Shown one piece after another: positions 1-8,776 of a DNA stretch of 22,285 nt. Numbering within the stretch: position 1 is the first letter of the stretch; every line of letters begins with the position of its first letter. The notes beneath the pieces were generated by a model that made no database searches, was not told the origin of the DNA, and saw nothing but the letters and a program-made list of their open reading frames with translations. This DNA is from Butyrivibrio sp. Its GTDB lineage: Bacteria; Bacillota_A; Clostridia; Lachnospirales; Lachnospiraceae. The position numbers were made by a program, and so were the translations under genes. The stretch covers positions 1-22,285 of the forward strand of contig NZ_JAILQF010000417.1 in the NCBI RefSeq assembly GCF_024699075.1. Reading direction: 5' to 3'.

Positions 1-444
1 ACAGTACTTACTTTAATAGCATTTGCAGCAGTTGCATTATACAGAAAGGTCAGAATAGAAACCTTTCTCCTAATAGTTCTAATAATGCAGGTACTATTTA
101 GCATAGATGCGTGCAAACATTATATATTCCCTAATCAGTCATATATTTATGGTGACATCATGATTGGTGAGAAGCTATCAGAAATAAGGAAGTCGTATCC
201 TGACAAGAAGATAGTGAATATATATGAAGGCGGAGTAGCCTATATAGAACTTGTACAGTTTGAAGACAAGGAAGCACCAATAGAAGTAGTAAAGTGCGAA
301 GATGAAAAGCTTGATACAGAGCAGGTATTTACTGATGATATTATTCTTATCATGAATTTTAACAGTGAATATGCTGAGGCTGCAGATACATATTATGACG
401 AGAAATGGGCAATAGGACACCTGGCACTTTATTATAATCCATAA
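1..444 (+). CDS. C-terminal part of a membrane protein, GT-C glycosyltransferase-like (5' truncated by window edge)
   Basis: The reading frame is open from base 1 to the TAA at 442-444 (147 codons), so the gene starts outside the window. An internal ATG at 85 is not taken as the start, because the residues before it form a continuous hydrophobic stretch (about residues 1-15 and 20-36) that belongs to the same protein. After these membrane segments comes a soluble tail of about 100 residues with alternating acidic and aromatic residues, ending in HLALYYNP. Polytopic sugar transferases using polyprenyl-phosphate donors (GT39/ArnT-like) often end in such a small extracytoplasmic domain, and the next gene but one is a DPM1-type synthase that would supply this donor. 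The family assignment is inference from layout; only the membrane-plus-soluble-tail architecture is directly visible. Confidence 0.6.
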   Translation, partial: TVLTLIAFAAVALYRKVRIETFLLIVLIMQVLFSIDACKHYIFPNQSYIYGDIMIGEKLSEIRKSYPDKKIVNIYEGGVAYIELVQFEDKEAPIEVVKCEDEKLDTEQVFTDDIILIMNFNSEYAEAADTYYDEKWAIGHLALYYNP

Positions 445-457
445 CATGAGGCGGAAG

Positions 458-1018
458 ATGAATAATAAGAAGACATTTGCGGTATCACTGATTGCATCAC
501 TGATTATATCACTGATTGCATCAATAATTATGCCCCTTAGTATAATAGGAGCTTTTCTTGGAACTTACAGATTCATATGTTATGCGCAGCAGTCTACTTC
601 AAGGCAGATTCAGATCATGACACTTGATAAAGATGTAAAGGCTTATGCGGAGCCTGATGATACATCAGAAGTTCTTAGAGAGATAGAAGCTGGTACTCCT
701 ATAGCTGTTGTGGGTGAAGAAGACGGATATACAGTCATAACCTATCAGGACCATGATGAGTATATAAAGAATGAAGATATATCAGACGAAGCTAAGGCTT
801 CATCTGAGGCGTCTGCAGAAGAGAAGGCAGAACTTTTGGATGAAGAATTCGATCAGTTAAGCAAAGAGGATGAAGCATATATAGAATCACTTGAAAAGCA
901 AAGGATCAAAAGTCGTAATGCAATCATCTGGAAAATAGTAATAGCAGTTCTTGTAGTCCTTTTATTTACAGTTTCGATAATAGCAGGTGTAAAGAATTCT
1001 CGTAAAGAGAAGACATGA
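458..1018 (+). CDS. Two-TM protein with extracytoplasmic SH3-like domain
   Basis: A 186-residue protein begins with a hydrophobic stretch at about residues 8-35 and ends with a second one at about 157-180 followed by a basic tail. Residues about 50-100 (VKAYAEPDDTSEVL, then AGTPIAVVGEEDGYTVITY) have the pattern of a bacterial SH3-like (SH3b) domain, which in other proteins binds cell-wall peptides or polymers. A very acidic Glu/Ala/Ser-rich linker follows at about 103-150. I prefer the ATG at 458: GAGG at 448-451 sits 6 bases before it, whereas the in-frame ATG at 446 overlaps that site and has no ribosome binding site of its own. The upstream gene stops at 444, so the pair is probably translationally coupled. 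Its function is unknown; a wall-facing accessory protein for the adjacent glycan genes is a guess. Confidence 0.75.
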   Translation: MNNKKTFAVSLIASLIISLIASIIMPLSIIGAFLGTYRFICYAQQSTSRQIQIMTLDKDVKAYAEPDDTSEVLREIEAGTPIAVVGEEDGYTVITYQDHDEYIKNEDISDEAKASSEASAEEKAELLDEEFDQLSKEDEAYIESLEKQRIKSRNAIIWKIVIAVLVVLLFTVSIIAGVKNSRKEKT

Positions 1019-1026
1019 GGGCGACT

Positions 1027-2019
1027 ATGAAGCTTATCATTCAGATTCCATGCTTTAACGAAGAAGGTACACTTAAAGATACACTTGATGATCTCCCAAG
1101 ATATATAGAAGGAATTGATCAGATTGAATACCTGATCATAGACGATGGCAGCAGTGATGAGACTATAAATGTTGCCAGAGAGTGGGGAGTTAATTATATA
1201 GTTACCTTCACCAAGAATAAAGGACTTGCCAAGGGCTTTATGGCGGGAATAGATGTATGCCTTGAAAATGGCGCAGACATAATAGTAAATACTGATGCTG
1301 ATAATCAGTACCGCGGAGAAGATATAGAGAAGCTTATTGAACCAATCCTGACTCAACAGGCAGATATAGTAATCGGCGAAAGGCCTATTGCGGAAATATC
1401 AGATTTCTCGCCTATTAAGAAGAAACTGCAGCGCCTTGGAAGCTGGGCTGTAAGACAGGCATCTAAAACTGATATTCCCGATGCACCTAGCGGATTCAGA
1501 GCCTTTTCAAGAGAAGCTGCCCTTCGCCTTAATGTTGTTAATGATTATACCTATACTCTTGAAACTATAGTCCAGGCTGGAAGAGAGAAAATATCGATTA
1601 CAAGTGTTCCAATAAGGACTAATCCTGCGGTAAGACCGTCAAGACTTGCTAAGACCATGCTTGGATATGTAAGAACATCAATGCTGACAATACTAAGGGC
1701 TTATCTTATATATAAACCGCTTAAAGCATTTATATTCTTGTCACTGTTCCCCGCAGTTCCCGGCATGATCATATGGATCAGATTTATATACTATTTCTTT
1801 ACTGCCGGAGGAGCAGGACATATTCAATCTCTTATACTCGCTTGTACTCTGATTATAATAGGATTTGTATGCATTATGATCGGAATTCTTGGAGATACTA
1901 TATGTGCCAACAGGAAGATACTTCAGGACGTTCAGTACCATACGAGGAAACAGTACTATGACGGAGTCAAGATTGCAAAGCCTGATAAAGGGGAAAAATG
2001 TCATATATATTACCGTTAA
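1027..2019 (+). CDS. GT2 glycosyltransferase, DPM1/polyprenyl-phosphate sugar synthase type, membrane anchored
   Basis: The N-terminal GT-A domain starts with IIQIPCFNEEGTL, then YLIIDDGSSDET (residues about 35-46) and the metal-binding NTDADNQY at 88-95, the form typical of dolichol/polyprenyl-phosphate mannose or glucose synthases. PSGFRAFSREAA at about 154-165 is another family hallmark. Two hydrophobic segments at about 233-258 and 268-291 anchor the C terminus, as in DPM1-GtrB-like enzymes. It probably transfers a sugar from a nucleotide donor to undecaprenyl phosphate at the inner membrane face. I take ATG 1027 (330 aa): GAGGG at 1017-1021 is 5 bases upstream. An in-frame ATG at 1015 overlaps the previous stop and is the alternative. 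The 3' end overlaps the next gene by 62 bases. Confidence 0.85.
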   Translation: MKLIIQIPCFNEEGTLKDTLDDLPRYIEGIDQIEYLIIDDGSSDETINVAREWGVNYIVTFTKNKGLAKGFMAGIDVCLENGADIIVNTDADNQYRGEDIEKLIEPILTQQADIVIGERPIAEISDFSPIKKKLQRLGSWAVRQASKTDIPDAPSGFRAFSREAALRLNVVNDYTYTLETIVQAGREKISITSVPIRTNPAVRPSRLAKTMLGYVRTSMLTILRAYLIYKPLKAFIFLSLFPAVPGMIIWIRFIYYFFTAGGAGHIQSLILACTLIIIGFVCIMIGILGDTICANRKILQDVQYHTRKQYYDGVKIAKPDKGEKCHIYYR

Positions 2020-2989
2020 AAATTTAGATTATATAAGGACATCTCAGATTCAAAGACTTCTCGTGGATAATGCCGGAAAATTTACAATTTACTCCTCCGA
2101 GAAGAATAATCTATTTTTAAGAACTATTGATATTAAGAGGAAGATAAAGCATATAGATATATCCGGATATGAAGTTGTGATAGCAGGCTTTCTTCCTCAA
2201 CTTATATGGAATGATATAAAGAAGCTTTTAAAGAATACAAAAATAAAACCGGTAATTATAGCAGAGATGTTCCTGTCCTTATATGACACTATTGTATGTG
2301 ATAGAAAAGTTGTACTTAAGAATGGGCTTATATCTAAATGGTGCAAGAACAAGGATATAGAAGTTGTATCAGAAGCTGATCTTGTAGTTACTGATACTAA
2401 AGCAGATGCAGAGTATTTCTGCAAAGAATTCGCAGGACAATCTAAAAATAAGAAAACAATATTTGAACATTTATACCTTGAAGCAGATAAGGGATATGTA
2501 CCTGGACTTATTGATACTTCTGATAATACTGTTGTAAGACTTGTTCATAAGAACAGGGTTTTATATTTTGGATCAGGAATTCCGTTACAGGGGACAGGAT
2601 ATGTTGTAGATGCTATGAAGCTATTGGCAGAAGATTACGGATTTGACTGTGTATACATAGGCGGAACTAAAGGGCTTACTTTTAGACAGAAGAAATTCTT
2701 GTATAGCAATAGTATTACTTATTATAATCATCTGCCTCAAAAGGATCTTTATAATCAGATATACTTATCTGATATATGTCTTGCAGGACATTTTAACCCT
2801 GATATTGATAAAGCTGACAGGACAATCCCTGGTAAAGCCTACATATATGAGCTGTGTGACAAGAAGATAATACTTGGTGATACTAAGGCTAATCACGAGA
2901 TATTTAATACAGATAGTAAACATGTCTTTGTAAAAAGGGGTAGTAGTAAGGCAATAGTAGAAGCGGTAATTAAAATGAAAAGCCGCTAA
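1958..2989 (+). CDS. GT-B glycosyltransferase, GT4-like
   Basis: This 343-residue protein has the layout of a two-Rossmann GT-B enzyme. The N half begins KNVIYITVKNLDYIR, and the C half starts at about 200 with RVLYFGSGIPLQGTGYVVDA. It continues through a VYIGG strand, then LYNQIYLSDICLAGHF (264-279) and DRTIPGKAYIYELCDKKII (287-305), the donor-binding region in which GT4 enzymes carry a conserved acidic or polar cluster and the 'PxKxYE' motif. The expected product is a retaining cytoplasmic transferase acting on a lipid-linked glycan. The open frame extends further upstream inside the previous gene, but ATG 1958 has GAGGAAA at 1944-1950 and lies close to the first strand. The 62-base overlap suggests tight coupling. 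The sugar specificity cannot be read. Confidence 0.75.
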   Translation: MTESRLQSLIKGKNVIYITVKNLDYIRTSQIQRLLVDNAGKFTIYSSEKNNLFLRTIDIKRKIKHIDISGYEVVIAGFLPQLIWNDIKKLLKNTKIKPVIIAEMFLSLYDTIVCDRKVVLKNGLISKWCKNKDIEVVSEADLVVTDTKADAEYFCKEFAGQSKNKKTIFEHLYLEADKGYVPGLIDTSDNTVVRLVHKNRVLYFGSGIPLQGTGYVVDAMKLLAEDYGFDCVYIGGTKGLTFRQKKFLYSNSITYYNHLPQKDLYNQIYLSDICLAGHFNPDIDKADRTIPGKAYIYELCDKKIILGDTKANHEIFNTDSKHVFVKRGSSKAIVEAVIKMKSR

Positions 2990-3001
2990 ATAGAGGTAGA
3001 T

Positions 3002-4105
3002 GTGAATAACTATACCAATAATATATGCGTCTCTATCATTCTTCCAATCTATAATGCACAGAAATATCTGACAAGGTGCCTTAGCAGTATCCTGTCTCAG
3101 ACTATGTCTCAGGATAATATCGAAGTCATTCTTGTTAATGATGGATCCAGCGATTCATCTGTTTCTATATGCAATGAATATGCATATATCTATGACAATA
3201 TCAGAGTTGTTCATAAAAATAATGGTGGCGCAGCCTCTGCAAGAAATGCAGGACTGCAAATAGCAAAAGGTAAATATGTTGCGTTCGTAGATCCTGACGA
3301 CTATATAGATTCTGCCTATTGTCAGCTTCCCTATAATGAAGCAATTCGGACTAATGCAGATATAGTAATATTTGATGCTGTCAAAGAATATCAGGAAGAT
3401 AATGTGAAAGAACAATCTAAGGAATTATGTCATGCTGACTATCCATTTGTAACTGATAATAAAGAGGATATTAAGTCGATGCGTTGTCAGATCCTCTATC
3501 CATATATGAATGCAAAGGGTGGTAAGAGTATCTTCTATAAAGATATACCACTTGCCGCTCCCTGGGATAAGCTCTATAAAAGGTCATTCCTTATAAGTAA
3601 TAATCTTGAGTTCCCGGAAGAACTAGAGGTACTTGATGATATGAGCTTTAACTTCATGGCCTTTGGGAAAGCTACTATAGTCTCATATATTCATATACCA
3701 CTATATCACTATCAGGTATGGAGTAGTTCTATAACTAACAGCTACAGACCTGACAGGCCGATGCAGGATCAGAAAGTATTCAGGTTTTTGATATCAAAGA
3801 TAAGTGAAGGGGAAGATGGTTCAAACATATCAACAGATGATATTCTGCTTCAGGCCTATTATGCAAGAGTGATCAAGAGCTTTGCTATATGCTGCAGATT
3901 GTGTTTCTATAATAAATCAAATCCTCTTGATAAGAATGATAAAAGACGGATGATACAAAAACTAATGGGACAGGAACCATATTCTATAGCTTTTAAAAAT
4001 GTAAACATGGCAAAGCTTGAATGGAAGCTTAAGGCTGTGGCAATTGCTGGGAAGATGAAAAGTGAGAGGCTTTTACATGTTCTCAATAAATTGCAGAATG
4101 GGTGA
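3002..4105 (+). CDS. GT2 family glycosyltransferase (EpsE/EpsJ-like, GT-A)
   Basis: Classic inverting GT2 features are seen: VSIILPIYNAQKYLTRCL at the N terminus, EVILVNDGSSDSS (41-53), then NNGGAASARNAGL (73-85) and the metal-binding FVDPDDY (95-101). LDDMSFNF at about 210-217 supplies a candidate catalytic acid. The C-terminal 130 residues have no transmembrane helix and look helical. The start is GTG at 3002 with AGAGGT at 2992-2997; the ATG at 3000 is out of frame and runs directly into TGA. It lies 12 bases after the preceding transferase and is the last intact gene of the first module. It is followed by a kilobase without genes, so it may mark the end of that operon. Sugar donor and acceptor are not predictable. 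Confidence 0.87.
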   Translation: MNNYTNNICVSIILPIYNAQKYLTRCLSSILSQTMSQDNIEVILVNDGSSDSSVSICNEYAYIYDNIRVVHKNNGGAASARNAGLQIAKGKYVAFVDPDDYIDSAYCQLPYNEAIRTNADIVIFDAVKEYQEDNVKEQSKELCHADYPFVTDNKEDIKSMRCQILYPYMNAKGGKSIFYKDIPLAAPWDKLYKRSFLISNNLEFPEELEVLDDMSFNFMAFGKATIVSYIHIPLYHYQVWSSSITNSYRPDRPMQDQKVFRFLISKISEGEDGSNISTDDILLQAYYARVIKSFAICCRLCFYNKSNPLDKNDKRRMIQKLMGQEPYSIAFKNVNMAKLEWKLKAVAIAGKMKSERLLHVLNKLQNG

Positions 4106-4143
4106 TCTGCAATAGTCCCCAATTTGAATACTATTATATTGGT

Positions 4144-4188
4144 AAGTAACCAATGTGGTTACTTTATGATAGAAAGTATCCAATATGG
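4144..4188 (+). repeat. Two tandem, similar small hairpins after the GT2 gene
   Basis: AAGTAACCA (4144-4152), a 3-base loop and TGGTTACTT (4156-4164) form a perfect 9-bp hairpin. About 10 bases on, AAGTATCCAATATGGATAT is a degenerate copy of the same unit and folds similarly with a shorter stem. They sit 39 bases after the stop at 4105. Neither is followed by a strong T-run, so an intrinsic terminator is only a possibility; a small 3'-end stabilising structure or binding site is equally possible. Confidence 0.5.
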
Positions 4189-4205
4189 ATATATCAGTTG
4201 AATAT

Positions 4206-4448
4206 ATGATAAAAAACAGTGAGTTCGATTATAAAGAAGAAATTATTTGGAGTTGTCTATAATATTTCTTATACTGACCTCGAACATATATAGATGCATC
4301 GGTCAAGAAATACTCATTTATTACTAAAGAAAGTAAATTGTTATTATATGTTCATAATAGAGATTCTTTTAACTTAAGCAAATCCAATATTGGTTCTATA
4401 TATGGTAAAGACTTGTATGATAAAAAAATGAGGTGGATACATTTTTGA
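4206..4448 (+). pseudogene. Possible decayed reading frame of unknown family
   Basis: In one frame, ATG at 4206 reads 18 codons to TAA 4260. The same frame then has TGA at 4275, followed by an uninterrupted 56-codon stretch (4278-4445) containing KYSFITKESKLLLYVHNR with no start codon. A second frame across 4230-4297 also reads protein-like (KLFGVVYNISYTDLEHI), which would fit a frameshift. I do not recognise the family. Compositional chance in AT-rich DNA is the alternative explanation, so this is a weak call. Confidence 0.25.
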
Positions 4449-5129
4449 AAATAAGAATAATATAGAAAAATTTATGATTTTATTAATGTTGTAATTGAAT
4501 TACTCAAATTATTGGCATTTTAGTGTTGAGGGTGTGAGCTACGTGTCATTTGAGATTTTAAATCCATTATATTTATAGTATATATTTTAATTCTTATATA
4601 TAACGGATAGAATAAGTACCGAAAAAACATGTATAAGCTCTTGGGTAAAAATAGGTTTTTAGATATCGACATAAACGTTAAGTTATATAACATAATACGT
4701 ATTGTTATAAGTAGTGAAAAGTGAATTAACGATTGAATGAATCTGCGAATGGTATTAAAAATATCAATTAAACTTGAAATGATATTATACATATACTATA
4801 ATTGGTATAGATATTTACTTTATAAGGATAAATGTGGTGGACTGTTTTATTTGAGAAATGCAGTAATGCTTGTTTTTTATTAAGATAGCAATCTAAGTAC
4901 AAACAGTATTCTTTGTAATTCATGACATATGATTCGAAATGATTCTATATGTAATTCTCTATAATTTATAAGTTAAAAATGTATGTTGTAAATAATGATA
5001 AATGTTAGCTGTGATGTCTTTTGTCTATTACTCATCAGATTCAATAGTTGTATTACTAATAAATGATAATACGTAGTATTTTTACAAATAATTATAGTAG
5101 GGCTTTATAAACATTTAAGGGGTTAAGCT

Positions 5130-7208
5130 ATGCATATTTCATTTGCTGGAACTAAACTACATAAAATTTTTGTTGAGAACAATAAATATGTGGAGCGAGA
5201 ATACGAAAATTATATTCGTGTCAATTCTGCTGATGGAAAGGAAAGAAAACGACTTTTAGAATGGATATTCCTGTTAAGGGTGAACTTGGCGTATTTCATC
5301 CTGAATCGTGATTCGAGAAGAGAAGTGCCAATTAAATATACAGGGAAATTACCGTGGCTTGAAAGTGCTGAATCTGAAGCTAATGTTAGGCCAAAAGAAA
5401 TACACTTTGTAGATAGACTTATACGAAATGATATCATTTCTTTTGATATTTTTGACACGCTTGTATTAAGACCATTTACAAAGCCAACAGACATTTTTTT
5501 GATTGTAGGGAATAGATTAGGGTTGCTTGATTTTGCTGAGATTAGGATTGAAGCTGAGAAACAGGCAAGAGAAGAAAAACGTGTAAAAAACGGAAATAAT
5601 GAAGTTACTATATATGATATTTATAGATATGTGAATTTGAGGACTGGACTTGATGTTGAAAAGGGTGTTCAGACAGAGCTGTCCACAGAATTGGATTTTT
5701 GTTTTGCAAATCCCTATATGAAGAATGTATGGAGAATACTGAAGAATCAGGGAAAAAAAATCATTGTTACCTCGGATATGTATCTCCCGCAAAATATGAT
5801 TGAGCAGATATTAAGTAAGTGTGGGTATACGGGGTATGACAAATTGTATGTATCCTGTGAATATCATTGTAGCAAAAGGGATGGTGGGCTATATCGAAAT
5901 ATAATAAATGATTATGGTAGTGATAAAAAAATAATTCATGTTGGAGATAATTATGAGGTTGATGTAAAAACAGCAAAGAGATACAAACTTGAAGCAGAGT
6001 TTTATCAAAGTTGTCATAATCGCGGGAATGTATATAGGGCGGAAAATATGTCGCTTCTTACGGGATCACTATATTCAGGTATTGTGAATACATATTTACA
6101 TAATGGAAACAAGCAATTTGACCCGTATTATGAATATGGCTTCATTTATGGTGGATTGTATATTGTAGGTTTTTGCAACTGGCTTCATGAAAAGGTCGTA
6201 GAAAAAGGTATTGATAAGATACTGTTTTTGGCAAGGGATGGAGCTATTTATCAGAAGGTTTTTAATTTGTTTTTTGATGATATACCTAATGAGTACGTTT
6301 TGTGGTCCAGAATAGCCAATACTAAGTATGCTATTGAAAATCAAAGGATGCTTTTTTTGAAGTGCATTACAAAAAGTAAGGGCTTTTCCGTATTGCCTGT
6401 TACTTTTGAAGATGTACTAAAGTCTATCTCATTGGATGCGCTTGTAGATAAACTAGATAGCTTCGGAATTAATAAAAATCATGTTTTGACTGAGCATAAT
6501 TACAAAGAATTTGAAAATTTCCTTATAGATAATTGGGCGATGGTAGAGGACGAGTATAAACCTCAGACAGAATATGCAAGACAATATATAGAAGACATTA
6601 TCCGGGATTGCGAAAAAGTTGCTGTGGTTGATGTGGGATGGAGAGGTACAGGACCGCTAGGAATTAAGTACTTGGTTGAGGAAAAGTGGAAATTGGGGTG
6701 TAAGGTTATTCCACTTATGGCAGGTAGTATGACAGCAGAACCACTAGGCGCTATCAATGAAATAATGAATCATTCCATTGATTCTTATATTTTCTCCAAA
6801 ACACACAATATTGATTTATTAAAAAATCATTTGTATACAAATAAAAATACAAACTGTATATTTTTTGAGCTGTTCACACAGGCTCAAAGTCCAAGTTTTT
6901 CTGGTTGGAGCAATAATGGGGGAATGCAATTTGATATACCGGAAGTGGAGAATTATGAAAAAATTAAGAAGATTCATGAAGGTATATATGATTTTGCAAG
7001 GATATATATGAAATTTACTGCCAAAGATAAGTATCTTAGGAATATTAGTGGCTCGGATGCTTATAGACCATTTGCGATGATTATTAAAAAGCTTGATTAT
7101 ATCAAGAAATATTTTAGTGATTTTTCATTTGCACGAGGAATAGCTGGGAAAATAAGTAGCCAGTCTATAGAGACTATTGGAATGATTTTAGAGAAGGTGA
7201 ATTTATAA
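5130..7208 (+). CDS. Large HAD-domain protein of polysaccharide clusters (COG5610-like)
   Basis: This is a 692-residue protein. After about 95 residues of basic helical sequence comes a HAD domain: motif I ISFDIFDTLV (nucleophile D106), a helical cap around 120-195, motif II IIVTSDMYLP (about 210-219), motif III Lys in CSKRDGGLY, and motif IV IIHVGDNYEVDVKTA near 270. The aligned acid/base position of motif I is Phe108, as in haloacid-dehalogenase-like members, so phosphatase activity is uncertain. The C-terminal 400 residues form a second large domain with KILFLARDGAIYQKVF and VAVVDVGWRGTGPLGI, which I recognise only as the usual companion in this family. ATG 5130 has AAGGGG at 5117-5122. 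It is the first gene of the block and adjoins the next gene exactly. A role in glycan assembly or modification is inferred from context. Confidence 0.75.
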   Translation: MHISFAGTKLHKIFVENNKYVEREYENYIRVNSADGKERKRLLEWIFLLRVNLAYFILNRDSRREVPIKYTGKLPWLESAESEANVRPKEIHFVDRLIRNDIISFDIFDTLVLRPFTKPTDIFLIVGNRLGLLDFAEIRIEAEKQAREEKRVKNGNNEVTIYDIYRYVNLRTGLDVEKGVQTELSTELDFCFANPYMKNVWRILKNQGKKIIVTSDMYLPQNMIEQILSKCGYTGYDKLYVSCEYHCSKRDGGLYRNIINDYGSDKKIIHVGDNYEVDVKTAKRYKLEAEFYQSCHNRGNVYRAENMSLLTGSLYSGIVNTYLHNGNKQFDPYYEYGFIYGGLYIVGFCNWLHEKVVEKGIDKILFLARDGAIYQKVFNLFFDDIPNEYVLWSRIANTKYAIENQRMLFLKCITKSKGFSVLPVTFEDVLKSISLDALVDKLDSFGINKNHVLTEHNYKEFENFLIDNWAMVEDEYKPQTEYARQYIEDIIRDCEKVAVVDVGWRGTGPLGIKYLVEEKWKLGCKVIPLMAGSMTAEPLGAINEIMNHSIDSYIFSKTHNIDLLKNHLYTNKNTNCIFFELFTQAQSPSFSGWSNNGGMQFDIPEVENYEKIKKIHEGIYDFARIYMKFTAKDKYLRNISGSDAYRPFAMIIKKLDYIKKYFSDFSFARGIAGKISSQSIETIGMILEKVNL

Positions 7209-8753
7209 ATGGAATCCAGTAACCTGTTTTGTGTTGTGTCGACATACCATGTGTTGTTTGCTATAGAGTACAAGCAAAAATACCATCAAAATGATTATTC
7301 GGTTCTAATGGTTCCGAATACGATTTTTACGCCGTTACCACAAATAACAAAGTTAAAGAGAATATTTGATGATGTGATAATTTACCCGTATTTTTTTCCA
7401 AAGGAAGTGCTAAAAGAAGTAAAAGAAGAAAGTGCGAAGTATTTTGATGAATTATTTATGACTAATAGTATTAATATTAAAGATTTTAATACTATATATG
7501 CTTGTAATCCTACGGAGTATTTTGGTCTGTTTCTGTCATCAAATAATATACCATTTGTCTTTATTGAAGATGCTGCAGGAGTCTTGAGCAATCAGGATAC
7601 GCTAAAGCATATACATGAGAAACAAAATTCTTTAAGAAAAGAATTATGCAATGAATATGGTTTATATGATGCATCATGTTCGTGTGTCACTAGAAAAATA
7701 GGTAATAAGGATGCTCAAACTAATAAAGATATTGAGATGGAGCATTTTGATGTAGCTAAAGAGTATGAAGGATTGCCTGAAGATATTAAGAGCTTGGTAA
7801 GAGAGGTTTTTTGCGTCCCAGATAGTATTGAAGCATCTGGTGAGGTTTTGTTTTTGACAGAACACTTTGCAAACTTGAATTTGATGAGCCTTGATGAGCA
7901 GATTCTTATATATCAAACTGTATTTGATTATTTCTTTCAGGATAAGCAAATAACATTAAAACCTCATCCAAATGATTTGTTATTTTATGAGGAATTATTT
8001 CCGAATTTTGACATAATCCATGAAAAATTTCCATCAGAGTTACTTCCTAATGTGTTTAAGAGAAAGCCTGAGATAGTGGGAACTATTACTTCGACAGGCA
8101 TAAATAATATAAAAACCGCTTTTCAGCAATGCTTTTATGCTGGATATGAATTTAGAAGTAATTATATGTTCATTGACAGGTATTATGTGATATTGAAGAT
8201 ATTATTACGTATTACTAATATGGATCGTTTAAAGCTTGTGGGAGTAGACAGCCAAATGATTGATATGTTTCTAAAATTCTCTGATGTAGATGAAACTGTA
8301 GCAAATGGTCCTAATGTAACTATCGTGGATTTTCTTAACAATGAGACTGACGCGTTTGATAGCATAATTGAGTTGGTCAAAAACGCATCCGACGATGAAG
8401 TAATAGCCTTTGTGAATAGTAGAGAAGACTTTGCTTTTTATGATTATGACCGTAAGTACGATTGGAACTATATAATTCCGGTGGGTATAGAAAAAAAGCA
8501 GACACGAGAACAAGATTTTTATTCTGATACGGATGAAAGTGATGTGTATTTTTATACCAGATCAAAGAGTGCTAGAAAAATAATAGAGGAATTCGCTATG
8601 GAAAAAGATTTGAAGTATACAGGAATGGAAATTAGCGTTGAACAGAAAAATGAATATGAAACTAGAATAAAAACATTAGAAGGAATTTTAGAGGCAACAG
8701 AAAAACGATTGCTCTACTATATTGAAAAAGATAAAGAAAAGAATAAACAGTGA
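7209..8753 (+). CDS. Sialyltransferase/polysialyltransferase-like (GT52/GT38-type) transferase
   Basis: The start NLFCVVSTYHVLFAIEYKQK resembles the first strand and helix of bacterial sialyltransferases and polysialyltransferases. Three motifs of CMP-sugar-using GT-B enzymes can be proposed: the acidic IEDAAG at 119-124 (the family's D/E-D/E-G region), the HP motif in ITLKPHPND at 248-256, and a Ser/Thr motif GTITSTGINN at 291-300. Residues about 480-514 form a charged, coiled-coil-like tail. At 514 residues it is longer than typical GT52 enzymes. Its direct neighbour is a KdsB-like CMP-sugar synthetase, which supports transfer of a CMP-activated ulosonic acid to a cytoplasmic, probably lipid-linked, acceptor. 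Start ATG 7209 lies immediately after the previous stop with GAAGGTGA at 7193-7200. Family placement rests on motifs only. Confidence 0.65.
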   Translation: MESSNLFCVVSTYHVLFAIEYKQKYHQNDYSVLMVPNTIFTPLPQITKLKRIFDDVIIYPYFFPKEVLKEVKEESAKYFDELFMTNSINIKDFNTIYACNPTEYFGLFLSSNNIPFVFIEDAAGVLSNQDTLKHIHEKQNSLRKELCNEYGLYDASCSCVTRKIGNKDAQTNKDIEMEHFDVAKEYEGLPEDIKSLVREVFCVPDSIEASGEVLFLTEHFANLNLMSLDEQILIYQTVFDYFFQDKQITLKPHPNDLLFYEELFPNFDIIHEKFPSELLPNVFKRKPEIVGTITSTGINNIKTAFQQCFYAGYEFRSNYMFIDRYYVILKILLRITNMDRLKLVGVDSQMIDMFLKFSDVDETVANGPNVTIVDFLNNETDAFDSIIELVKNASDDEVIAFVNSREDFAFYDYDRKYDWNYIIPVGIEKKQTREQDFYSDTDESDVYFYTRSKSARKIIEEFAMEKDLKYTGMEISVEQKNEYETRIKTLEGILEATEKRLLYYIEKDKEKNKQ

Positions 8754-8776
8754 TTTTTGTATATGTGGAGGTAGCC

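Larger units (their letters stand above)
4106..5129 (+). other. AT-rich gene-free stretch between the two glycan modules
   Basis: I see no intact coding sequence here. The only frame of any length is a 90-codon minus-strand frame (4520-4792) made of low-complexity Ile/Leu/Phe codons, with no recognisable motif. The region has stop codons in all plus frames, two small hairpins near its start and a possibly decayed frame at 4206-4448. A promoter for the 5130 gene would be expected in the last 200 bases, but the best boxes (TTTACA 5081, TATAAA 5106) would start transcription on the ribosome binding site, so I do not call them. Confidence 0.6.

Noticed and set aside
853..1356. 167-codon minus-strand open frame
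   Set aside because: It spans the ends of two well-supported plus-strand genes and shows no recognisable domain.
4520..4792. 90-codon minus-strand frame in the gene-free region
   Set aside because: Low-complexity hydrophobic composition expected from AT-rich DNA, with no motif; not supported as a gene.
5081..5111. TTTACA / TATAAA as a promoter for the HAD gene at 5130
   Set aside because: Spacing is 19 bases and the start point would fall on the AAGGGG ribosome binding site.
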